Source: Branchiostoma floridae
Taxonomy: Eukaryota > Chordata > Leptocardii > Amphioxiformes > Branchiostomatidae
Assembly (NCBI RefSeq): GCF_000003815.2
Contig: NW_023365714.1
Location: 484,564-534,715 of the forward strand
DNA length: 50,152 nt
Reading direction: 5' to 3'
Part shown: one piece after another, positions 27,801 through 36,178 of the stretch
Position numbering within the stretch: position 1 is the first letter of the stretch
Layout of the letters: every line of letters starts with the position of its first letter
Program-made: the position numbers and the translations under genes
Notes under the pieces: generated by a model
Database searches by the model: none
What the model was told of the DNA's origin: nothing
The model's input: only the letters and a program-made list of their open reading frames with translations

Positions 27801-30800
27801 ATGGAGTACAGAGAGGTGTGGATCTCGTTCAGGTCCTGTAAACAAACAAACAAACAAATAAACAACATGGAGTACAGGGAGGTGTGGATCTCGTTCAGGT
27901 CCTGTAAATAAGCAAACAATATGGAGTACAGAAACATCAAGACCTTGAGGTACAAAGGTACATATGCCAAGGTTTTCTTGACCTTGGAACTGTTAAAAGA
28001 TTTTTCTTCACTTTGAGGATCTTACCACTTGCTTGACCTTGGGACTGCAACAGGGTTTTGCTTGACTTTCAGGTACTTATTACAAGATTTTCTTGAGCTT
28101 GCGACTAATACATGGTTTTGTTTGACCTTGGGACTGTTACATGGTTTTGTTTGACCTTGGGACTGTTACATGGTTTTGTTTGACCTTGGGACTGTTACAT
28201 GGTTTTGTTTGACCTTGGGACTGTTACAGGGTTTTGTTTGACCTTGGGACTGTTACATGGTTTTGTTTGACCTTGGGACTGTTACATGGTTTTGTTTGAC
28301 CTTGGGACTGTTACAGGGTTTTGTTTGACCTTGGGACTGTTACAGGGTTTTGTTTGACCTTGAAGCTGTAACAGGGTTTTGTTTGACCTTGAGGTACTTA
28401 CCAAGTTTTTCTTGACCTTGGGCAGGAACTTCCCAAGCAGCTTGTCGTGGTGGTCCTGGAAGCGCAGCAGTTTGGGGAAGCCGGGGATGAAGAAGCCGTG
28501 CATCTTGTGCTTGTTGTCTGTCAGGAGAACGGAGATCGCCCAGAACGCATCCTGGGGAGGGGGGCAGAAATACACCATCTATAACACTATGTACCATGCC
28601 CTAACACACAACTGTCCCCTCAACACCCTGCATCTTGTGCTTGTTGTCCTCTATAGGACAGGACAGAGAGCCAGACATCACACATCTGTGTGCAGTCACA
28701 CATCCAGCATGTAACTCAACACAAAAAAACAGTAGGGTTTCTTCCAAGTCTGATCTTTCACACAAATACAAATATGGTGCTCCTAGCTAAAGACCAATCA
28801 TGGGGAAAAACAAGAACTTTTAAATTTGACACATATAATATAATCCTTGTTGTCCCTTACCTCTTCATTCAGGTACATGAGCATGAGTGCTGCAATCTCA
28901 CTCATCCCCTGGCAGTAACCGACTTCTGTGTTATACATGGAGTAGGCGGACAGCACGTGGAACAGGGCCTGCTGTCTGTAAACAAACAAACAAACAAATA
29001 AACAACAACACTGCACCGCCCTGGCAGTACCTCACCTCTGTATCAGCTTAATGCTGTCACACCTTGTCCTTCCATTTAACGACAACACCAAACTTTCCAT
29101 ACCAGTAAGACGATATGACAACAATTAAGCTTCCATAAGTCAGAAGTGTCATTTTTATTCCACCAATACTGTTATAAGATAAAACCAGTCTTCCTATTTT
29201 GACCACAGTTTTGGATACTAAAACGAAACGTGAAAGATGACTCACTTGACGCCGTATCTGTCGCGGAACATGATATGGTTCCGGTACGTCCGGTTCACGT
29301 CCAGGTCAATCTGTCGCACATCTGGCGAGCTGTTCCGCGCCGATATTCTCATCCTCTGTGGAGAACACACATCCCGTAATGTGATACCCTCCCTCACACA
29401 CATGGTAATGTGATACCCACCAACATACACGCTTGGAAACATGATAACCTCCAACACACCCAAATATGGCAAGGAGTATACCATCTTCACAGTGATTGAC
29501 TACAGACAGGTTCTGTCAGTTGTTAAAAAAAAACTTTCAAAATTGGTTTCTTTCTTTAAAGAGAAAAACAAAAAAGTAATCATAGAGACAACGACATTTC
29601 CTGTTCCGTATCATTTGCATTAAGTTCTTCTTCAACAGTTCTCACAAAATCAGCCATGACAGTAATTTATCTTTCAATGAAATTTTAAATGATTCAAAAA
29701 CTTTCAGCCAACATCATGAGAGATGGAAACAAACTGTCAGTAAGAACCCAAGTGTGAGACCACACACACAGGGCAGTCCGACCCAGTAAGAACTGAGGTA
29801 TGAGACCACATGCAGAGGGCAGTCAGACCAGAGCACCCTGCAGATCAAAAGTGGCTGTTTTTATTGTTGGACCAATATTGGTACATGTTTGTTTGTTTGT
29901 TTATAGCGCACCAAAGCCAGAGGCAGTTCAGGAGAGGTTCACCAAAATGTAAAAATTGAAGAGGAAGTTTCATTTTTGCTTAATTTCAGATTGCTTGAGC
30001 TCAATTTCATTGAGAGCACATCCGTGAAAAAACTAAAATTCAAACATTTTGAAACAAAATTGCAATGAGAACATCTTGAAACAGGAAAACACAATATCTA
30101 ATGATACTTGCAGGTTAGAAAAGGGCTTGTAAATACAGATTTCTACAACTATTCTACTTCTTTTCTACCCTAAAGTCTAAACACTGTAGGCTGACATGTA
30201 CATATAGGTGGTGCAGAAGTGATAACAGCAGAAACAGTGGCTAGTCTACTGGACTACATTCTACGGCAATAACCTAGATGAAGATTTGCTCCTTCGGGTT
30301 GATTTGAAAACTTCTAACTCAAATACTTTCTTGAACAACAACAGACCTTTTCATAGAGTTGTAACCTTCAATGGCTTTAAAGAAAGAGTTACCGTAGCAG
30401 GAATTAAAAGGAATTTGTTTGACAAAACTTAATCTTAAAAGCAAAGCTGCAAATCAAAAGAGGCAAATTTTTCAAGTTTTGAAAAGAGAAATATAGGAAT
30501 TCAGAAAAGCCTCCAACTTCAGGGAAAAGTAACAAGAAAGTTTGTAAAAGATTTGTTTGCTGTGGCAAAATGAAAAGATGGTAGGAATAGTTCATCAAAC
30601 TTGGGTGAAAACACGGAGATAGAATGGTTTGGACAGGTAGCCCTACTTTGGGTAAAGTTTCAAACAGGGAAGTTATTGAGAGACTTCGTTGTTTGAGAGA
30701 GTTGACCAACCTCCAACAGAGTTTGAAAAAGTCAACAAACTTCCCAGAGTTTTTAGGAGTCAGTTTGGAAATGATTGACATGTGAGAAGGGTAAATGAAG

Positions 30801-33489
30801 GTCAAGCATCATCAGATATTGCCTCCGTGTCGCAAGACGCCGTTAGTGAAGCGAAAACTAAAACTGAACAGACCTCGTACGTGGTTGGCTGCTCGGGGCG
30901 CATCGAGGAATTACCATAACCCTGGACCAATCACAAATCATCATGCATTATTCAAATCTCAATCCACCAATCACAAATTATAATGTAAACATTAATGGAC
31001 CAAACGCAAGTCATCATGAGTTATTTCAAATTTCAATGAACCAATCATGAATCAGCATGGAATATTCAATTTTTTTAGCCCAATGAAAACTAAACATGCT
31101 ATTTTCCAAATTTCACTGGACCAATAAGGATCAAGCATGCATTACTTGAATTGCCAGTTTGTGACATGAAAACCAAAGACAGACAGGGATGCGTAAATCA
31201 AAACAAAATATAATGTGGTGTATTTTTTTAAGTTATGGGTGAATGAAACAGAGAACAGTTCAACAGTTTTCCATAGAGAACAGTTTTGCATAAACATAAC
31301 CCTGACACCCCTGCTGATAAAGTGAACTATTCCAAAATCAGACAACTCTGAGTGGAGCATGACAGGAAGGTGGAGCGTACCACTTGCCAGCAGGGGTGTC
31401 AGGGTGGAGATGAGTGTGTCTTTACCTCATAGATGCCGTCCTGTTCCTGTTTGATCTTCGCAATGTCCAAAAGTCGGGACCAAACCTCCCCGCGGAGAGA
31501 ATGAGGGATTCCTTTGTACACTCGCTTGTGCAGCTGTAGAATGAATGAACAAACAAATAAACAAACAAATAAACACTCACTTGTGCAGCTGCATAGGGCA
31601 AATCTACTCAGAAATTCCATGTACAAAAATGCTAAACACCACTGTACTATTCAAACACTAACCCACCAACCTCTCACTGTGCAATGCACACAACACAAAT
31701 GGAACTGACACAGAGGTAAGAAAAACATGACTCTTATTTCGCACTTCTTACGGAATTATACAAGTTTTGCCATGATTAACCCTGACCTTGTCTGAGTTGA
31801 CATATTTGTCCCAGTTTTTCAGCATCTTCAGCCACTTTGGCACCCGCTCCACTTCCAGTGCCTTCAGCTAGGGGGCGCCGATGAGAAGGGAACAGGCATT
31901 AGGTGGGGACCAACACAAGAAGTATAATTAATCAATAGACAGGAAAAGACTTGGCAATAAGCACATTTCATTCGGCACAGGTGAAACTTAAGTTAAGCTT
32001 ACATTTTTTTTTTTTTTTTTACTCAATGGTCACCACGTAACAAGGCCATGAAGGCCACTCAAGGTTACGGGTTACATGATTGGAACTGTAACAGCAACTC
32101 TTCGCGCTTTTCTTTTATCCATTTTGTATTCAGGTATGTATGTTTACTCTGTGGTTTGTTTTATATTGATATTTTTAGTAGCTATAAGCAATATGCGTCT
32201 CGCCTAATACTCAAATAAAAACATTGTGAATAGGAAAAACAAATTTGTCAGAACTATGTTCTGTCCTACCTTCTCCTCTTTCACATCTCTCTCTGGCAGT
32301 TCCTTTGTGCTGAGGACAGGAAAGAAGAAATGGAGGTCAGAGAAAAACTAACAAAAAATCTTGAGACAAAAAGAACAACAGTCATCATGTAATGTTTGTA
32401 CAGTATAGTTTCTGTGAAATCAATAGACAGATCCAGTCTAACATCCTTACTACAAGTATATCTACCCCTCCCTGAATATGTGTTTCTTTAATTGTTTACT
32501 TACTGTATGAAACCATGTTTGTTTGTTTACTTACTGCATGAAGCCATACATGTTTGTTTGTTTACTGCATGAAGCCATATCTGTTTGTTTGCTTGTTTGT
32601 TTACTTACTGCATGAAGCCATACATGTTTGTTTGTTTACTTACTGCATGAAGCCATATCTGTTTGTTTGTTTGTTTACTTACTGCATGAAGCCATATCTG
32701 TTTGTTTGTTTGTTTGTTTACTTACTGCATGAAGCCATATCTGTTTGTTATCTTGGTACATGTTTGTTTGTTTGTTTGTTGTTTGTTTACTTACTGCATG
32801 AGCCATGAAGCAATACCTGTTAGTTTGTTTGTTTGTTTGTTTGTTTACTTACTGCATGAAGCCATATCTGTTTGTTTGTTTGTTTGTTTACTTACTGCAT
32901 GAAGCCATATCTGTCCGTTATCTTGGTACATGTTTGTTTGTTTGTTTGTTGTTTGTTTACTTACTGCATGAGCCATGAAGCAATACCTGTTAGTTTGTTT
33001 GTTTGTTTGTTTGTTTGTTTACTTACTGCATGAAGCCATATCTGTTTGTTTGTTTGTTTGTTTACTTACTGCATGAAGCCATATCTGTTTGTTTGTTTGT
33101 TTACTTACTGCATGAAGCCATATCTGTCCGTTATCTTGTACACGATAAACGTCTCATCCTCCCAGGCGTCGATCTCCGAACCTTCTTCCCTTCCCTGTCA
33201 ATCACAGGTCACATGACTGTTACCATAGCAAAACATACAAAACAACATACACATTACAAAAGTGGTCTTTCCTTCCTAACATTTACCAATATCATATACA
33301 TGTCAGGGCAAAAGATATTGCCTTAAATTACAGTCAGAGCTTCCTACTATACTGCATTTCATATCACATAAGCACAATGGATGATATGTCATTACTATAT
33401 GGTAACAGTACGTACCCTGTCATATCTGACCACGATATCCGCTCGCTCTGCCGCCGCACGATCCAGCGCGCTTCTCTCGTACTCGGCAC
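24853..33489 (-). CDS. USP6NL-like: USP6NL/RN-tre-like TBC-domain RabGAP, 12 coding exons, N-terminal start not found
   Basis: Coding exons (transcript order): 33416-33489, 33109-33194, 32270-32309, 31787-31867, 31426-31533, 29246-29355, 28861-28975, 28402-28551, 27670-27835, 27127-27338, 26209-26687, 24853-25879 (TAA). All phases join, giving 881 residues plus a partial first codon. The N-terminal segment [10 protein letters not shown] then [16 protein letters not shown] matches the start of vertebrate USP6NL. The TBC domain follows: [14 protein letters not shown], then the arginine finger IDLDVNR (IxxDxxR), then the glutamine finger YCQG, so both catalytic fingers are intact. Next come [32 protein letters not shown] and [17 protein letters not shown]. 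The C-terminal 500 residues are low complexity, rich in [12 protein letters not shown] and Ser/Arg. RN-tre stimulates GTP hydrolysis on endosomal Rabs (Rab5, Rab43) and acts in receptor endocytosis and Golgi traffic. Human length is about 828. Introns carry many exon-edge copies. The donor at 26208 (GTTTTT) is weak but is the only one that fits the next exon's phase. Confidence 0.9.
26880..27060. mobile_element. Possible dispersed repeat with hairpin, in USP6NL-like intron
   Basis: Contains GGTGACCGTCTGTCACC (26937-26953), a short hairpin, next to TTATTCTTACCGACATTTCG and an AATAAAGAGACTC segment. The text resembles widespread invertebrate dispersed repeats, but I cannot name the family. The ends are unclear. 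Confidence 0.3.
27618..27668 (-). repeat. Copy of the 3' end of exon 27670-27835 plus donor
   Basis: On the minus strand the exon end GTCTTCAAGATGCACAAAA with donor GTAAGTCTTAC is followed within 40 bases by a second GTCTTCAAGATGCACAAAA and GTAAGTCTTG. The two are virtually identical, indicating a recent duplication of the junction. Confidence 0.9.
27836..27935 (-). repeat. Upstream copies of acceptor and 5' end of exon 27670-27835
   Basis: On the minus strand, TTTACAG then GACCTGAACGAGATCCACAC and TGTACTCCATG occurs at the real exon start (27835) and again about 65 bases upstream (about 27863-27905), separated by (GTTT)n. A further short TGTACTCCAT fragment lies at about 27920-27930. The copied acceptor is intact. 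Confidence 0.9.
28020..28395 (-). repeat. Minisatellite derived from the 3' end of exon 28402-28551
   Basis: About 13 units of 28-32 bases in the intron after exon 28402-28551. On the minus strand they read CCCAAGGTCAAACAAAACC then (C/A)TGTAACAGT. The exon ends CCCAAGGTCAAGAAAAACTT followed by G and the donor GTAAGT, so the units derive from the exon edge. The first intronic unit keeps a diverged form, and the later units homogenised among themselves. Confidence 0.85.
28976..29045 (-). repeat. (GTTT)n tract and short partial copy of exon 28861-28975
   Basis: Upstream of the acceptor, a (GTTT)n run is followed by a fragment similar to the exon interior: TACTGCCAGGG at about 29020-29032 against GGTTACTGCCAGGGG in the exon. 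It is only about 25 bases long, so weaker than the other edge copies. Confidence 0.45.
29736..29837. repeat. Tandem duplication of about 50 bases
   Basis: CAGTAAGAAC...GTGAGACCAC...CAGGGCAGTCCGACC, followed by a second copy ending GCAGTCAGACC. Intronic. The rest of 29356-31425 shows no exon in either strand. Confidence 0.8.
30915..31140. repeat. Degenerate tandem repeat with CCAAT boxes
   Basis: Five to six degenerate units of about 40-55 bases containing (G/A)CCAAT, then AATCATCATG(C/A), then TTCAAATTTCAAT. Unusually regular CCAAT spacing inside an intron. Confidence 0.65.
31534..31600 (-). repeat. Upstream copy of 5' end of exon 31426-31533
   Basis: On the minus strand the exon start CAGCTGCACAAGCGAGTGT at 31533 is matched about 45 bases upstream by CAGCTGCACAAGTGAGTGT (about 31575-31596). 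The two are separated by (GTTT)n-like sequence. In the copy, the C to T change creates AAG followed by GTGAGTGT, a good donor. Confidence 0.8.
32004..32110 (-). mobile_element. Possible retroposon 3' end with poly(A)
   Basis: A run of 17 T (32004-32020; poly(A) on the minus strand) directly follows, in minus orientation, a non-repetitive block containing CCTTGTTACGTGGTGACCAT. It resembles a SINE/LINE tail, but the family is not identified and no target-site duplication was confirmed. Confidence 0.3.
32500..33108 (-). repeat. About 13 copies of the 3' end of exon 33109-33194 plus donor
   Basis: On the minus strand each unit reads AGATATGGCTTCATGCA then GTAAGTAAACAAACAAAC, exactly the exon end, donor and intron start. 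Two longer units near 32890-32930 and 32745-32770 include more exon text (ATAACGGACAGATATGG), and a block of about 170 bases (32725-32895 against 32895-33065) is itself duplicated. Two copies carry an altered GGCTCATGCA. At least ten perfect decoy 5' splice sites follow the true one. Confidence 0.93.
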
Positions 33490-34131
33490 CTGTAGAACGG
33501 AACAATGGTTTTGTAAATTTCTTGATTCCATGGCCCCAGCCCTATTCTGTAACACCATGTTTAACAAGCCCCAAACTTGAGACAAGCTATCTATGGACTA
33601 TACCACACTGCTTTTAGGAAGGGGGTGTCCCAAAACTGCCAAGGATTTTGAGTTATAGATGTGAACACACAAACAAGCAAACACAATACCCCCATCAGAG
33701 CTAAACTCGCCTACAAGGCAGCAACTTGAGTAAGCAACAAGTTAAGTTTCCCTGCAGTCTCAAAACTAGTCAACAGGGGGCACTGCAGCTCGCTGACCTT
33801 ATTACAAGCACAATGGTTATATTACCTGTCACTAACACATGCACATGTCATTGCTGTATACCAACCTGCTAGTACAAACTAGATCTGTCCCAAAACTGAA
33901 CCACTTTTAATCTACAGAGTTCAACAAGAAAAAAATCTAGCCTGCAGTCCCCAAACTCATCAACAGGGGGCACTGCAGCACAGATCATATCTCACAATGA
34001 CTACAAATCTGTCAGACATGTGATTTCTACAAATTACAGTCTAGATCTGTTACAAAACGGAAATGTTTCCTTCGCAGGGACATTTCATACAGATAACTTG
34101 TAAATGAAGAAAATAAAGGACAAATCGCCAA
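33490..34131. other. No gene; tandem duplication of about 190 bases
   Basis: Upstream of the first recognised USP6NL-like exon. Blocks CAACAGGGGGCACTGCAG (33771-33788 and 33961-33978) and flanking CCTGCAGTC and AGATCTGT segments repeat at 190-base spacing. No exon was recognised. Confidence 0.6.
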
Positions 34132-34250
34132 AAGCAGTTACTCAAGCAACTGGATATGATTTTGGAAACGGTCAAACGTTTCAGCCAGCTATCCACAATG
34201 TTTCATCAGGTGATACTGGATGTCTCAGTCCTTCATCGACGTATAATGGA
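34132..34250. repeat. Second copy of dispersed foldback motif
   Basis: AGCAGTTACTCAAGCAACTG then GATATGATTTTGGAAAC and AAACGTTTCAG, matching the left arm of the element at 45801-45949. The opposite arm is not clearly present, so this is a half-element or a diverged copy. Confidence 0.65.
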
Positions 34251-34594
34251 CAAATCACTCCTTTGCTAACTTTTCTGTTATTTTGTTTCTAAATAAAAAA
34301 CAAAATAGTAGTGATGAAAGTAAAATATTATGAAAGCTCATGTATGATTTTATTATCGCTCAGTAAACTTGACCCAGAGTGCAGGTTTATGATTTACTGG
34401 TATTTACTAATGACATCATACATCATTAACGTGAATATTATAGATAAAGCTCACGTTCATATAAACATTAATAACTTATAACATACGGCTGCTGACATAT
34501 GTCTATACCTTGCCGTCTTTAATGTAACATTTACATCAGTAAATCATTAACACAGGAAAAACAGATGGAATACACTTGAACCAAGGTGGCCTTT

Positions 34595-34954
34595 CAGGGC
34601 TCGAAATACTGGGTGCATGTGCACCCAGGTGCACTCAAAATTGGAGCTGTGCACCCAATTATTTTCTGTGGGTGCACAGGGTGCACCCAAATATTTTCTT
34701 ACCTTTATGTATGTAAAGATATCAAAGTATACTAGTATACATCATATTCTTGACATGATGAGATCTAAGTGTTAGCAAGATAATAAAAATGTCTGTCTTG
34801 GTACTGGTTTAAGAATTTAATAGCTTGTAACTAAATTCTATTATTCGGTTTTTACTTCAATTTAAGTGGTGCACCCAAAAATTTTTTGGTGCACCCAATT
34901 TTTTAAGCTGGGTGCACCAGTGCACCTAATCCCAAAAATGAATTTCGAGCCCTG
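34595..34954. mobile_element. MITE-like foldback element with CAGGGCTCGAAAT termini
   Basis: Terminal inverted repeats CAGGGCTCGAAAT (34595-34607) and ATTTCGAGCCCTG (34942-34954). CCTTT flanks both ends (34590-34594 and 34955-34959), a candidate 5-base target-site duplication. The interior has nested palindromes of GGGTGCACCC type near both ends and an AT-rich middle. It is about 360 bases with no coding capacity. Confidence 0.75.
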
Positions 34955-35394
34955 CCTTTACTTGTGCTAAAACCTCAAGCAAAATTTATAGCTGGCAGGG
35001 ATATATGTGACGGACATAATGACTGTTTTATAAATAGGTAAAATAATACTTACAAATGACATGTATGTTAGGGTCATTGTTATTGACCCTAGCAATGTTG
35101 TGAAAAATCTCAGGTTAAATACACTTTTCTTTCACATTAATGTATGTCCCACATTCATGTAAAACATAAATACAGATTTATAACCAACAATGAGAGAATT
35201 TAACACGGATTAATCAGAGATGTTTTCCGAACAATTGACCCAGATCCAGTCCTGACAGGACAAGCGAGGTTGTTATGGAGGTGATCGGGTAGTTAATTAT
35301 TCAGCAGGAGGTATTTATGCTGTCAGTGTGAGGGATGAAGGATGGATTGAGTCACTAACACAGCTGTATGCGTGGAGAGAGGGACGGTAATGTA

Positions 35395-36178
35395 ATCACA
35401 GGCAAACCTGCCCAATAAGACCACTCTGGGTACGATACATACAAACCTGCCCAATAAGACCACTCTGGGTACGATACATACAAACCTGCCCAATAAGACC
35501 ACTCTGGGTACGATACATACAAACCTGCCCAATAAGACCACTCTGGGTACGATACATACAAACCTGCCCAATAAGACCACTCTGGGTACGATACATACAA
35601 ACCTGCCCAATAAGACCACTCTGGGTACGATACATACAAACCTGCCCAAGATGACCACCCTGGGTACGATACATACAGTCAAACCTGCCCAAAATGACCA
35701 CTCTGGGTACGATACACACAGTCAAACCTGCCCAAAATGACCACTTTGGGTACAATACATACAGCCAAACCTGCCCAAGATGACCACTCTGGGTATGATA
35801 CACACAGTCAAACCTGCTCAAGAAGACCACTCTGGGTACGATACACACAGTCAAACCTGCCCAAGATGACCACTTTGGGTATGATACACACAGTCAAACC
35901 TGCCCAAAATGACCACTCTGGGTACGATACACACAGTCAAACCTGCCCAAAATGACCACTTTGGGTACAATACATACAGCCAAACCTGCCCAAGATGACC
36001 ACTCTGGGTATGATACACACAGTCAAACCTGCTCAAGAAGACCACTCTGGGTACGATACACACAGTCAAACCTGCCCAAGATGACCACTTTGGGTATGAT
36101 ACACACAGTCAAACCTGCCCAAAATGACCACTCTGGGTACAATACATAGAGTCAAACCTGCCCAAGATGACCCCAATA
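35395..36178. repeat. 41/43-base minisatellite with a 215-base higher-order repeat
   Basis: About 18 units of ACCTGCCCAA(T/G/A)A(A/T)GACCAC then TCTGGGTACGATACA(T/C)AC. The first six are nearly identical 41-base units. Later 43-base units vary (TTTGGG, TATGATAC). A block of five units (from about 35737) is repeated essentially unchanged from about 35952, an offset of 215 bases. Long frames on both strands here are repeat artefacts. Confidence 0.95.

Noticed and set aside
35323-36149. Frames encoding CIVPRVVLLGRF and similar repeats
   Set aside because: Pure translation of the 41/43-base minisatellite, present in several frames and strands.
35395-36178. CRISPR-like array
   Set aside because: Units are contiguous without unique spacers, and the surroundings are eukaryotic split genes.
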